Below, one piece after another: positions 41,801 to 48,963 of a DNA stretch of 64,000 bases. Position 1 is the stretch's first letter. Each line of letters starts with the position of its first letter. The DNA is from a virus. A program made the translations under genes and the position numbers. Below the pieces are notes generated by a model that was not told the DNA's origin, did not search any database, and saw nothing but the letters and a program-made list of their open reading frames with translations. The stretch is taken from positions 19,862 through 83,861 of IMG/VR virus record IMGVR_UViG_3300032020_001000. One strand, written 5' to 3'.

Positions 41801-42717
41801 GACCGCAATATGGCCGCACGCTGAAAGAGCCAATGCGGGGCATCGCCACCGACCTGCAACTCGACCTAGCTTACAAGACGCCCCGCAAGGATCGACTGTT
41901 CCGAGTGGCCACGGAAATGAGCAAGGCCGTCAAGGGACAGATGACCGCTGTGGAGATTGAGGCGGCGCTGGAGGCCGGCGCCGACCAGGCAGTGAGGGCG
42001 ACGTATGCGAGCGCTCGGGCAGCCGGCGCCCGCGCCCGGGCGGCAGGCAAGGCGGCTGGCGCTCGCGCGCCGGCGATAACGAGGGCTCCAGCGGCGGCGC
42101 GGGCCCTGGAAATCGGGGTAGAACCTGGTGCCGCACGTGCTGCCCCACGAGGCGCGGCCATTATCGAGAAGCCAATCAAAGCGAAGGTGGGTGCAGTGCG
42201 GATAACTGCCAGCGCGGGGATCAGAACCGAGGGGTGGGATGGTGTAGTCGCCATCGCCCGCGGGATACCGTCTGGCCACATGAAGGGCGTCAAGGGAATT
42301 GACCTGCTGGCAGAGGTCGGGCCATTGGCGAGGGCCGGTAAGGCGTCGGGTAACGTGGTCGGCACCTGGTACATGCAGCGGATCACGATGTATGACCTCG
42401 GTACGCGCGGCGTGGCGAAGAAAACGGGCGCGCACTTCGCGCACGAAGTGGGGCATAACTTGGCGATGCGCGCCGAACTGAAGGGATTGTTGGGGCGGGA
42501 CAAAGTGGCCAGGGCATGGAACGAGCTGCATGATATCTGGAAGAAAGAGGATGGCGTGAGTCCATATGCGCGGGCCTGGTGGAAGCGGGGTAAGGGCAAA
42601 GTGTCGGAGACGATAGCCGAGATGTACCGCCTGCGCATGACGCAGCCCGCAGCCTATAGGCGGCTGCCGGAGGCCCTGCGGAAGCCCTTTGAGGTGATCT
42701 ACAATGGCCTCGCCTGA
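38896..42717 (+). CDS. MuF-type minor head protein with intein and two HExxH domains
   Basis: A 1273-residue precursor. Residues 1-274 are a MuF/SPP1 gp7-like head morphogenesis domain ending at PPFHPQ. An intein follows (275-631) and the extein resumes with CVHVLTPF, so splicing restores the family's HPxCxH motif. Next is a DUF2924-like domain (VGTVLRRTYKGREYVAEVL, then YRSLTELAKNITG, GPRFFGV; about 685-750). Two zincin-like motifs follow: LVHEMTHAAG (H894, E895, H898) with later EEA, and FAHEVGHNL (H1183, E1184, H1187) with ETIAE near 1239. An Ala-rich linker separates them. MuF proteins with C-terminal enzyme or toxin domains are thought to be injected with DNA; that role here is inferred. 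Confidence 0.82.
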   Translation: MQAGAMPALIGRRKVDDFRRAFGGPLDSLAAVYRRGMADAMEVLSNAASTLAQRRYALSHLRQYNVVLSNLRDETAAWAQLHMPASYRLGMEFADDGIRSVRRAGINLGKPQYEVFSQVHRQAAESATTELLRTTDFAIAQIGRRVDDVFRRVGMEEVTKGIVEGATRLDVSKAIKERLIDEGRPFFLDRAGRKWDLDRYSEMVARTTTREAATTGTINRLSEHNIWLAQVSAHNAGDFCLYYENVIVFIGDDPNPTPYPPISAIEGGPPFHPQCLIRGSRVLTSSGWRAIECIRRGDLVMTHRGRWRRVTAMMQREYEGELVQLGALRVTPEHPVLTQHGWVTAGSLSGAEKVAILQASDDRIGGQFGPLAVANPNDLIAQGANSGIAGFTLGNAFRLAPVVDLDGHIAAVAREEEVCDVAPDGMLERIFDAGCGERGTDRGFVGMRFAAIGASSRDRHFARESFVAAGVTGPAHATPIASERGTVRVSDAVSLRPAPGAGLDAVAGEPDTQQLCGIAADLYSQLLQRGAFGISAAKKLLQRFAHCLSEALFSDAAPKLLPATEGASRAAQNPVAAGDAQSEGLVTNRTASHRDPIIPLPRRACNYSGVVYNLSVAEDESYIAERIVVHNCVHVLTPFVERLATEAEKQAGKIDADLLNKSPAELQRRFRAEFPERARAEGKRLREQAARGRGAIMRRAERRALAGPPPMKVPALREMPVGTVLRRTYKGREYVAEVLHDGRIMCNGQVYRSLTELAKNITGQTAISGPRFFGVAERGKRGVAIAPTPTRAAPGEVAAPRPPRLPPRDELQMARYIADDLATLMDTKVGWNGKLTIEKIPDAVGLKQWNCSIVLDQATRERLTELMQLNAESWAHKYEWHRRQIADAFQTLVHEMTHAAGPQGSCTQFDFVTAAQRWIEEAVTSAASERMAPVLFKQIMGFEAGLAPEAFGPASYASYQQALAKALGGPQYGRTLKEPMRGIATDLQLDLAYKTPRKDRLFRVATEMSKAVKGQMTAVEIEAALEAGADQAVRATYASARAAGARARAAGKAAGARAPAITRAPAAARALEIGVEPGAARAAPRGAAIIEKPIKAKVGAVRITASAGIRTEGWDGVVAIARGIPSGHMKGVKGIDLLAEVGPLARAGKASGNVVGTWYMQRITMYDLGTRGVAKKTGAHFAHEVGHNLAMRAELKGLLGRDKVARAWNELHDIWKKEDGVSPYARAWWKRGKGKVSETIAEMYRLRMTQPAAYRRLPEALRKPFEVIYNGLA
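39937..40674 (-). CDS. Vsr-like homing endonuclease encoded antisense inside the intein
   Basis: A 245-residue protein on the minus strand. It has a Cys4 knuckle (C4, C7, C27, C31), a helix-turn-helix-like segment (AEGTTLKQLGVEIGRDATQL, 61-80), a basic linker and a Vsr/EDxHD-type nuclease with E150, D166 (YIADFFFP), E179, D181-H182 (IEIDHW) and D196. Relatives of this fold are homing endonucleases such as I-Bth0305I. ATG 40674 lies just after a sigma70-like promoter on the same strand, giving a nearly leaderless mRNA. Its codons are in register with the intein frame on the other strand. Confidence 0.8.
   Translation of the reverse strand: MTSCPVCHQPFTLSVSRRDRVLGSPTCSFGCREELRRRITEKRLGQAVGEPLKQFLRRRYAEGTTLKQLGVEIGRDATQLLRIWFPRYGIQTRPRGGAKRDSITDPNGPAFTRNRSRMRGPGNPSRDETLARKMSITRAGSYRRKPHPHESAVCAALTAAGIEYSFQHPIGRYIADFFFPGHGSNMTIEIDHWREPKRVAKRESRDAAVRALGYEVVRIRYRKRPELTADAVVACLQDRHLLGTG
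40684..40712 (-). promoter_or_regulatory. Minus-strand promoter for the nested endonuclease
   Basis: Reading the minus strand: TTGCAA (40712-40707), 17-base spacer, perfect TATAAT (40689-40684). The expected start site is about three bases before ATG 40674, implying a leaderless message. Confidence 0.6.
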
Positions 42718-42889
42718 GACAGAGGAGATTATCGTCTACGCGGATGATGAGGGCAACGAGGTGCCGCCGGAGAAAGCGACACTGGCGGAGCGCCGACTGT
42801 ACCGGGATGGGCGGTTGGTGGAGCGCGCGCAGATCCGGATCACCCATGTCGAGGGCAAGCCGACAAGCCGCGCGGGGACAGCGGCATGA
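42704..42889 (+). CDS. Small acidic hypothetical protein
   Basis: A 61-residue product whose ATG overlaps the end of the MuF gene. The N-terminus is acidic and beta-rich (ETEEIIVYADDEGNEV). No family recognised. Confidence 0.55.
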   Translation: MASPETEEIIVYADDEGNEVPPEKATLAERRLYRDGRLVERAQIRITHVEGKPTSRAGTAA

Positions 42890-43074
42890 GAGAGGAGTTC
42901 ATCCACGCAGCGCACGATGCCATCACCACGGCCCTTACCCCCCAAGCCGCCCGCCGCCAACTGAAACACTACCTACGGCTGGCCAGAGACGAGGACGAGC
43001 GCACCCAGATCGAGCGGTACGAGGAGATGCTCCACATGTGGGAGACTATTCCCCGGAGGGTTCGGGGGGATTGA
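42886..43074 (+). CDS. Small helical hypothetical protein
   Basis: A 62-residue helical, charged product starting in an ATGA overlap. No family recognised. Its last codons run into the 43071 promoter. Confidence 0.55.
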   Translation: MREEFIHAAHDAITTALTPQAARRQLKHYLRLARDEDERTQIERYEEMLHMWETIPRRVRGD

Positions 43075-43099
43075 CAGCACGCCCCGCGCGGGCTATACT
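43071..43099 (+). promoter_or_regulatory. Strong sigma70 promoter
   Basis: TTGACA (43071-43076), 17-base spacer, TATACT (43094-43099): 11 of 12 consensus bases. It begins unit B. Confidence 0.88.
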
Positions 43100-43105
43100 C
43101 GATGC

Positions 43106-43232
43106 AGAGTAGGAGCCGGGCCAGGACCGGCCCTGCGCCGATAACCGAATAGAGTAACCTGCCGTCATCACGCAGATTAGGCGGGCTTCCCTGAGTGCCG
43201 AGAGATCGGGATTCGGGGGAGCCCGCTTTTTT
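43106..43232 (+). ncRNA. Leader or small RNA with terminator (unit B)
   Basis: A strong promoter and a terminator delimit a transcript of about 127 nt. It opens with a GGGCC/GGCCC hairpin and then contains GATAACC...TAG and ATCACGCAGATTAGGCGG, matching unit A at 36472. CTGCC near 43160 can pair with GGCGG at the base of the terminator; compared with CCGCC in unit A this keeps pairing through a G-U. A shared regulatory RNA is therefore likely. Confidence 0.68.
43181..43232 (+). terminator. Rho-independent terminator
   Basis: GCGGGCT (43181-43187) pairs with AGCCCGC (43220-43226), extended by CCC/GGG, with an inner CCGA-GAGA-TCGG hairpin. TTTTTT follows at 43227-43232. Confidence 0.9.
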
Positions 43233-43261
43233 CGTGCCCGGGAGGAGAGCGGGCGCGCCCG

Positions 43262-43525
43262 ATGCCATCCGAACTGGGCGAGGTAGTGCTCCACGTGAGG
43301 GTCAGCGACCCGCATGGGTTGCTCGACGAGATCAAGCGGTTCGGGAATGCGATGGGCGCGCTGAGCAAGGCGCTCAACGCCGGCTGCCGCCAGCAACAGG
43401 CGGTTGCCCGGGTGGAGCGCGCGCTCGAATCACTGGCCGCCAAAGTGCAGACGGCCCTCGGCGCCGAGCAGCGCGCCGCCGACTCCGGGTGCCCCGGAAG
43501 GTGTGCCGGCATCGCTGCGAACTGA
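43262..43525 (+). CDS. Small helical hypothetical protein
   Basis: An 87-residue product from ATG 43262, first gene after terminator B. Amphipathic helices and three late Cys. No family recognised. Confidence 0.55.
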   Translation: MPSELGEVVLHVRVSDPHGLLDEIKRFGNAMGALSKALNAGCRQQQAVARVERALESLAAKVQTALGAEQRAADSGCPGRCAGIAAN

Positions 43526-43534
43526 GGCAGAGAC

Positions 43535-43792
43535 ATGGCAGTCGTAGTGACCAAGTTGGATGGCCTGATGATCGCCAAGGATGCGCGGACCCGCAGGTTT
43601 GGGGTGGTGGCCCCACCGCCCAGTTGCTTCACCAAGGGATTCAGCATCCTCGAGTTCGATGCCAACGGCGAGGTCGGAGTGATTGGCTGGGCGAGCACGC
43701 AGGTAGAGGCGCGGGCATTCGTGCAGGGTTTTGACCACGGAGTGCGGCGCGCCGATGAGACGAGGGACGCCGATGCTCCTGATCGACAATGA
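43535..43792 (+). CDS. Small hypothetical protein
   Basis: An 85-residue, beta-rich product from ATG 43535. It has a single Cys and the segment GFSILEFDANGEVGVIGWAS. No family recognised. Confidence 0.55.
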   Translation: MAVVVTKLDGLMIAKDARTRRFGVVAPPPSCFTKGFSILEFDANGEVGVIGWASTQVEARAFVQGFDHGVRRADETRDADAPDRQ

Positions 43793-44114
43793 GCGGGTCA
43801 GTGATCTCCCCTGGCATGATGATCGCGCGGCGGATATGAGCGAGGCGCTGGACGGCGCCGATGCGGGCGTGATGGCCGAGGCATATGCCTACGTAGGGGC
43901 AGATGGGAATCCCGTGGGCCTCCACCACGAGGTGCGCGACGATGTGCTGATTATCAACCGCCAGGGCGTGTGGCGAGCGGTGGGGGGCATAGATTTCCCC
44001 TCCGCCCCCGATGGGACGCCAGCACCGGAGATCCCGCTTGCGCTGAGATGCGAAGCACGAGACCACCTGCGGCAGCATATGCGGACAATGGACAACGTGC
44101 CAATCGGCGAGTGA
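43773..44114 (+). CDS. Head-region conserved protein, PHHE-like family (copy 1)
   Basis: A 113-residue product from ATG 43773 that overlaps the previous gene. Features VMAEAYAYVG, LHHEVRDDVLIINRQGVW and a final ARDHLRQHM match the 44305 product in order, so they are divergent paralogues. Proteins with this A-Y-V...HHE...HLxxHY layout are common between portal and capsid genes; their role is not known to me. Confidence 0.6.
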   Translation: MLLIDNERVSDLPWHDDRAADMSEALDGADAGVMAEAYAYVGADGNPVGLHHEVRDDVLIINRQGVWRAVGGIDFPSAPDGTPAPEIPLALRCEARDHLRQHMRTMDNVPIGE

Positions 44115-44118
44115 TCCC

Positions 44119-44301
44119 ATGCCTGTGCGCAAAGTGGCTGGCGGATGGCGGTGGGGACGCCACGGCAAGGTCTATCCGACGAAAGAGCAGGCCGAGGAGC
44201 AGGGCCGGGCCGCATATGCTAGCGGGTACGGCGAGCGCAAGCCGACCCGGAGACGGAAACCGACGCGGCGGTTCCGGGTTGGCAGGCGACCGGGGAGGTG
44301 A
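44119..44301 (+). CDS. Small basic phage protein (MPVRKVxGGWRWG family)
   Basis: A 60-residue basic protein with MPVRKVAGGWRWGRHGKVY, then YPTKEQAEEQGRAAYASGY and an Arg-rich tail. This short family is frequent in phage head-gene regions; function unknown. Confidence 0.75.
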   Translation: MPVRKVAGGWRWGRHGKVYPTKEQAEEQGRAAYASGYGERKPTRRRKPTRRFRVGRRPGR

Positions 44302-44304
44302 GGC

Positions 44305-44676
44305 ATGGCGATTAAGATTGACAACACCGAGATCTCGGATGGTGCTTGGGGGGACGTGGACAAGACGGCGCTGGCTCGCAAGCTGGCGGCCGCGCACGAA
44401 GAGGGCGTGGCCGGAGCGGATGCAGCCATCCGCGAGTGTTTCGCCTATGTCCCGGACCTTGATAACCGTTCGGAGTGGGGTGGCCCGCACCACGAGTTGA
44501 AAGATGACATGCTCGTGGTCAACCGCGCGGGCGTGCATGCGCTGGCAGGCGTGCTGGCGGGGGCCCGGGGCGGCGTCAAGTGGCCGCGCGCCGCGCGCGT
44601 GGCGGCGGGCGCACACGTGCGCAAGCACTACCGCGCACTCGAGGAGGAGCCGCCGGAAGGCCTGAGTGGGGACTAA
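44305..44676 (+). CDS. Head-region conserved protein, PHHE-like family (copy 2)
   Basis: A 123-residue protein with IKIDNTEISDGAWGDVDKTAL, IRECFAYVPD, WGGPHHELKDDMLVVNRAG, a VLAGARGGVKWP segment and HVRKHYRAL. It matches phage proteins placed just upstream of scaffold or capsid genes, sometimes fused to prohead proteases, so a role in capsid maturation is possible. Paralogue at 43773. Confidence 0.65.
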   Translation: MAIKIDNTEISDGAWGDVDKTALARKLAAAHEEGVAGADAAIRECFAYVPDLDNRSEWGGPHHELKDDMLVVNRAGVHALAGVLAGARGGVKWPRAARVAAGAHVRKHYRALEEEPPEGLSGD

Positions 44677-44694
44677 CCTGCCCGCGCGGGCAGG
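44677..44694 (+). other. 18-bp perfect palindrome after a stop codon
   Basis: CCTGCCCGCGCGGGCAGG follows the stop of 44305-44676 immediately. It can form a hairpin but has no T run. It may be a protein-binding or RNA-processing site. The remaining bases to 44791 hold no gene. Confidence 0.6.
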
Positions 44695-44791
44695 AGCCAT
44701 ACATCCGCTAGCCGGGGCGATGCGGTTTGACCATGAGTCGGGCCGCAACCGGCAGACCCGCCGCGGGGCGTAAAACCGGAGGGAGATCATT

Positions 44792-45613
44792 ATGGCCGAG
44801 ACGACCGAGACCAAGAAGACTGAGGACGAAGAGGGCAAGCCTGGCGCCGGTGGCACCACGCAAGGCGGCGCTGTGGAAGCACAGCGCGGCGAGGGCGGGC
44901 AGAAGACCGACCAGCCCGCTGCCGGTGATGCCGCCAAGCCCCCAGCGAGCGCAACCGACCAACAGGCGCCCAAGGGTCAGGAAACCGAGAAGCCCAAAGA
45001 GACGCAACCGCCGGCGACACAGGCGAAGGGCATCGAGGTTAAGTTGACTCAGACGCAGGTGGACCGGCTGGTCAAGGATGGCGTCCTGGAGTTGGGCGCG
45101 GAGCAATATACCGGCGCGGTGCAGGAACGCATGGCGACGCTGACCACGCGCGCGAAAACCGCGGAGCGACAATTGAAAGCGATCGCCGACGCCCAGGAAG
45201 AGGTCGACCGCAAAGCGCTCGTGGAGCAGGAGAAGTACAAGGAGCTCTACGAGAAGGAGCGCAAGGCGCGCGAGAAAGGGGAGGCCGCCCGCAAGGACGA
45301 CGCCATCCGCGCGCGCTTCCTGCTCGCCGCCCAGACCAAGGGGATCGTGGACCCCGACGTCGCCTGGGTCATCGCCAAGGGTCTGCCGGCCTTCAAGGCC
45401 GTGGAGGCCGACGATGAAGGCGCAATCGCGGGTCTGGACGAGGTCGTCGAGGCGCTGATCAGCGCCAAGCCATATCTGATCTCCCAGCAGGCGCCGAAGC
45501 CGCAGACCGTTGGGGCGGTGAGTAATCCGGCTCAGCAAGTGCCGGTGCCGCCCAAGAATCTCGCCGAGGCTGGGGATGCCCTGGAGCGGGCTCTACGCAC
45601 CGGCGTCACTTAG
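44792..45613 (+). CDS. Capsid scaffolding protein
   Basis: A 273-residue protein directly before the major capsid gene, with GGAGGGAG upstream. The N-terminal 75 residues are low-complexity and charged; residues 110-175 form a coiled coil (YTGAVQERMATLTTRAKTAE, then QEEVDRKALVEQEKYKELYE), and a helical C-terminus follows. This is the common scaffold architecture; it would be lost from mature capsids. Confidence 0.78.
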   Translation: MAETTETKKTEDEEGKPGAGGTTQGGAVEAQRGEGGQKTDQPAAGDAAKPPASATDQQAPKGQETEKPKETQPPATQAKGIEVKLTQTQVDRLVKDGVLELGAEQYTGAVQERMATLTTRAKTAERQLKAIADAQEEVDRKALVEQEKYKELYEKERKAREKGEAARKDDAIRARFLLAAQTKGIVDPDVAWVIAKGLPAFKAVEADDEGAIAGLDEVVEALISAKPYLISQQAPKPQTVGAVSNPAQQVPVPPKNLAEAGDALERALRTGVT

Positions 45614-45635
45614 TCGCGGCAGCGAGGAGTAACAG

Positions 45636-46547
45636 ATGCCCGCAACGATGACTACGCTGGCCGATCTGATCGTCCAGCTGTACAAAGGGCCATGGGTAGA
45701 GGCCCTGTTCACGAACACCTTCCTGCTCACCCGCATCCAGCGCAAGCAAGGGGTGGGTGACGGCATCCGCTGGCCGGTGCGTTACGCCGGCAACGCCTCC
45801 GCTGGCTCCTACGCCGAGGCCGACAGCGCGCTCGGAAGCGGGAACCAGGGGTTCAAGAAAGCCTACCTCGCCTGGAAGCTCAACAAGGTCGAGGTGGAGG
45901 TATCCGGCCTGGCGCAGGCCGTCGGTGATGCTGGCGGCATGATCGTGCCCGCGCTGCGCACCGAGCTTGATCTGGGCCTGGCAGACCTGCGGGGCAACAT
46001 CAACACGCAACTGATGGGCGATGGGACCGGCAACTCGAACAAGGATATCACCGGCCTGCTGGCCGCGATCTCCGATGCCGGCACCACCTATGCCGGCATC
46101 GACCGCGCTTCCTTCACCTGGTGGAAAGCATACGTCAACGCCAACGGCGGCACCCCGCGGAACGTGAGCGAGGCGCTGATCCGCACTGTCAAGTCGACGG
46201 TGGAGGGGCGAGGAGGCCGCGTGACCGCGATCTACACTGGCTCCGCCCAGTGGTACAAGTATGGCGACTTGCTGCGCAGCGAGCGACGCCAGCAGACCCC
46301 AGGCACCCTGACCGGCGGATACCAGACCCTCGACTTCGAGGGGGCCCCCATGATCAAGGTGCCCGGATATCCGGCCGGCCGCATGGATTTCGTGGACGAG
46401 GAATTGCTTGAGTACGACGTCCTCACCGACTTTGCCGCGAAGCCCATGGCGAAGGTCAAGGACTCCGACCAGATCTGGATCACCCACTACAGCCAGCTGG
46501 TCTGCCGGAATCCCTACCGCATGGGCAGCCTGCAAGACCTGGCCTAG
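45636..46547 (+). CDS. Major capsid protein (HK97 fold)
   Basis: A 303-residue protein following the scaffold gene. It contains a long beta region (GIRWPVRYAGNASAGSYAEAD), LAWKLNKVEVEVSGLAQAV, TELDLGLADLRGNINTQLMGDG (spine-helix-like) and a later ILDSxx-type P-domain segment. Location, size and composition fit an HK97-fold shell protein of a siphovirus. Confidence 0.82.
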   Translation: MPATMTTLADLIVQLYKGPWVEALFTNTFLLTRIQRKQGVGDGIRWPVRYAGNASAGSYAEADSALGSGNQGFKKAYLAWKLNKVEVEVSGLAQAVGDAGGMIVPALRTELDLGLADLRGNINTQLMGDGTGNSNKDITGLLAAISDAGTTYAGIDRASFTWWKAYVNANGGTPRNVSEALIRTVKSTVEGRGGRVTAIYTGSAQWYKYGDLLRSERRQQTPGTLTGGYQTLDFEGAPMIKVPGYPAGRMDFVDEELLEYDVLTDFAAKPMAKVKDSDQIWITHYSQLVCRNPYRMGSLQDLA

Positions 46548-46588
46548 TCGGCTGGCTGGCCGATCGGCTTAGAAGGAGGAGAATCACC

Positions 46589-47323
46589 ATGCCAATCGAC
46601 GAGGCAACAAAGGCGAGGCTGAACACCCTCACCTGTCCCAACCTCACGGACGTGGCGCTGGGCACCATCGTCCAGGACCTGCAGAATGGCATCGTCGCCG
46701 GCCACGTGGACAATGTCGGCATCGAGATCGGGGCCGGCAACACGGTGCAGCTCAAGAATGGCGGCGTGGCCATCGCGAAGATCGCAGATGACGCGGTGAC
46801 GAAGGCCAAGGTGGCGGCTGACGTGGCCGGCGCCGGGCTGGGTCAGAATGTCGACGGCTCCCTCGAAGCGAAGGTCGATGCCTCGACCATTGAGATCGCC
46901 ACCGATACTCTGCAGGTCAAGGCCGGCGGCATTGCGCCAGCGCATCTGGCAGCCGACATTGCCCTGACCATTCGCCATCGGGTGACCGTCGCCGAGGTGA
47001 ACGCCGGCCACACTCTGGTCACCCCACCGACTGGCCGCGCACTCCGCCTGGTGGATGTGGCACTGATCGCGATCGGCGGCGGCGCCGCCGGCGCGACCAC
47101 GGTGGACATCCTGGACGGCGCGACCAAGCTGTTGGCGGCGGCCGTGGCCGGGCTCACTCAGTCGGCTCTCCTGCGTGCAGGGGCGACCAATGCCGCCATC
47201 CTCGCGGATGGGGCTTCGTTTGTCGCGCTCGCTGCCAATGCCCCAATTACCATCGGCAAGACCGGGGGCGACCTTTCGGGCTGCACCAACATCGACGTGA
47301 TCCTGACCTACAGCCTCACCTAA
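46589..47323 (+). CDS. Capsid decoration / head fibre-like protein
   Basis: A 244-residue protein after the capsid gene, with AGAAGGAGGAG upstream. Its middle has repeat-like segments (GGVAIAKIADDAVTKAKVAA, GGIAPAHLAADIA) typical of fibrous phage proteins, followed by a beta-rich C-terminal domain. Position suggests a capsid decoration or head fibre protein; no sequence-level family is firm. Confidence 0.6.
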   Translation: MPIDEATKARLNTLTCPNLTDVALGTIVQDLQNGIVAGHVDNVGIEIGAGNTVQLKNGGVAIAKIADDAVTKAKVAADVAGAGLGQNVDGSLEAKVDASTIEIATDTLQVKAGGIAPAHLAADIALTIRHRVTVAEVNAGHTLVTPPTGRALRLVDVALIAIGGGAAGATTVDILDGATKLLAAAVAGLTQSALLRAGATNAAILADGASFVALAANAPITIGKTGGDLSGCTNIDVILTYSLT

Positions 47324-47346
47324 TCGGAGGGCGGAGGATGTAGGCG

Positions 47347-47447
47347 GCGCTGTGCATGCACAGCGCGGGGTCTGGATCGCGATCGGCACATACGCGCGAT
47401 TCGGGGCCGGCCCTGATCTCGATCAAGGTAAGCCGCGGGCCGGCCCC
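47347..47447 (+). other. Two strong inverted repeats between head genes
   Basis: GCGCTGTGCATGCACAGCGC (47347-47366) is a perfect 20-bp palindrome. It is followed by GGGGCCGGCCC (47403-47413) pairing with GGGCCGGCCCC (47437-47447). The stretch 47324-47472 holds no gene. No T run follows, so this may be an operator, an RNA structure or a weak terminator. Confidence 0.6.
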
Positions 47448-47472
47448 CCAAATACAGCCACAGGAGGCTGAG

Positions 47473-47856
47473 ATGCGCAGAGAGACTGATGGTGAGGTCC
47501 GAGATGCGGCCGCGACAGAGGACACAGAGGCGACAGCGCAGTCACAGGCAGCACCACCCCAACTGGAGCAGATCCCGCCGGGACATCCAGTAACGCAGCC
47601 ACCCGCGCCGGCGGGACCCGGGAGCCGCCCGTTGACGGCGATGATGGCTCTGCCCGAGCCGCAGCGGACCGACGAGATGGAGCAGGCCGTCCAGGCCGGG
47701 AGAGCCTATACCATCCGCAGCACGACTGGCGATCTGGTCCGAGTGAGCTATGGCCAGCACGTGCTCGAGGTGCCACCCGAGGGCCGGCAGTTCATGGCGC
47801 CGCATGCCATCCATCTGCTGTGGGTGGCGCCCGACCGGGTGGAGGAAGTGGGCTAG
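47473..47856 (+). CDS. Hypothetical head-region protein
   Basis: A 127-residue protein from ATG 47473 (GGAGG upstream). The first 60 residues are low-complexity, rich in Ala, Gln and Pro; the last 60 are beta-rich (YTIRSTTGDLVRVSYGQHVL). No family recognised. Confidence 0.55.
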   Translation: MRRETDGEVRDAAATEDTEATAQSQAAPPQLEQIPPGHPVTQPPAPAGPGSRPLTAMMALPEPQRTDEMEQAVQAGRAYTIRSTTGDLVRVSYGQHVLEVPPEGRQFMAPHAIHLLWVAPDRVEEVG

Positions 47857-48456
47857 GTGCCGACTGATCCCATTGAGGCAGAGGTTGGTGGAGCGAGCAG
47901 CAACTCCTACGTGACGTTGGAGGAGGCGGCAGCCTATTTCGCGGCGGGGCTCAACGCCGATGCGTGGGATGCCGCCACCAAGACGAACCAGGAGAAGGCG
48001 CTGCTAACCGCATGCCGGCGCATCGAGGCCTGCCGCATTTCCATCAACCGGCCGCGCTACGAGTATGCCTCCTATGGCGGGCTAGACTACGATCCGCTGG
48101 CGCCATATCAGGCGACGCAGCGGTTGAGCTTTCCCCGCCAGCGCGACCGGGATATGGCCGGCGCCTACATCATCCCGCAAGCCGCGCGGGATGCCCAGTG
48201 CGAGGAGGCGATCGCTCTGCTGGAGCTCGGAAATCAGGATGCGCGTCGGGCGGCGCTGCGGGCTGAGGGAGTGCGTTCGTTCTCCGTTGACGGGCTGAGC
48301 GAGACATACGTCGACGTCGAGCCCGCTAACAGTGGACTGTCCAGTCCAGAGGCGCGAGAGATGATCGCTCCCTACTTGCGGCGCGGCGCCATGATTGCCA
48401 CCAGCGACAGCCCGCAGGGGGAATGGACGCCGGGCACTCGGGGTGGCGCGGGGTGA
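47857..48456 (+). CDS. Head-tail connector (adaptor) protein
   Basis: GTG 47857 starts directly after the previous stop. The 199-residue protein reads SNSYVTLEEAAAYFAAGLNADAW, ALLTACRRIEACRI, QRLSFPRQRDRDM and QCEEAIALLELGN, the pattern of proteins often annotated DnaT-like or gp6-like head-tail adaptors. They join the portal ring to the tail. Confidence 0.75.
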   Translation: MPTDPIEAEVGGASSNSYVTLEEAAAYFAAGLNADAWDAATKTNQEKALLTACRRIEACRISINRPRYEYASYGGLDYDPLAPYQATQRLSFPRQRDRDMAGAYIIPQAARDAQCEEAIALLELGNQDARRAALRAEGVRSFSVDGLSETYVDVEPANSGLSSPEAREMIAPYLRRGAMIATSDSPQGEWTPGTRGGAG

Positions 48457-48758
48457 TCAACGATTACCTGGCACAGGATATCTGGCGCAAATCGAGGACG
48501 GGCGTTGACAGTTATGGCCAAGCGACCTTTGGCGCGGTAGTTCAGACGACCGGTCGCTGGTTGGAGAAGCGACGGCTGGTGCGCAACGCCGAGGGCGAGC
48601 AGGTGATCTCGGAAGTCACTGTGACCCTGGGACCTGAGGAAACCTTGGCGGTGGGTGATCAACTCTCCGCTGATGGCGCGGCTTACCTGGATGTCATCGC
48701 TGCCTCCGTCTCTCGTGGGTTGGGCGGCGAGGCGGAGCTGAAGCGGGCCTATCTGTAG
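48453..48758 (+). CDS. Head closure / stopper-like protein
   Basis: GTG 48453 overlaps the previous TGA; ATG 48423 is an alternative. The 101-residue product has DIWRKSRTGVDSYGQATFG near the start and a beta-rich remainder, the size and position of head closure proteins of siphoviruses. Assignment rests mainly on gene order. Confidence 0.55.
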   Translation: MINDYLAQDIWRKSRTGVDSYGQATFGAVVQTTGRWLEKRRLVRNAEGEQVISEVTVTLGPEETLAVGDQLSADGAAYLDVIAASVSRGLGGEAELKRAYL

Positions 48759-48777
48759 GCCCAGGGAGGACGAGGAG

Positions 48778-48963
48778 ATGAATTGGGGATTGACGCTGAC
48801 GAAGGGCCTGGTGATCGGATGCCTGGCCGCGATTGGCGTGGTGGCCGCCGACATCCAGACCATAGCCCCCTGGTGGGCAGGTCTGGCAGCGCTGGCCGTG
48901 GAGGCCATCCGCGATGTGATCAAGACCCGCTTCGGATCATTCGCGGTCTCAGAATCAGAATGA
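48778..48963 (+). CDS. Small two-segment membrane protein
   Basis: A 61-residue product with a GGACGAGGAG leader. Two hydrophobic stretches (LVIGCLAAIGVVAA and WWAGLAALAVEAI) could span the membrane. Its size resembles small holins, but it sits among connector genes and no lysis partner is seen, so that reading is weak. Confidence 0.55.
   Translation: MNWGLTLTKGLVIGCLAAIGVVAADIQTIAPWWAGLAALAVEAIRDVIKTRFGSFAVSESE

Noticed and set aside
48778-48963. Small membrane protein as the holin
   Set aside because: No endolysin nearby and it sits among connector genes; evidence is size and hydrophobicity only.
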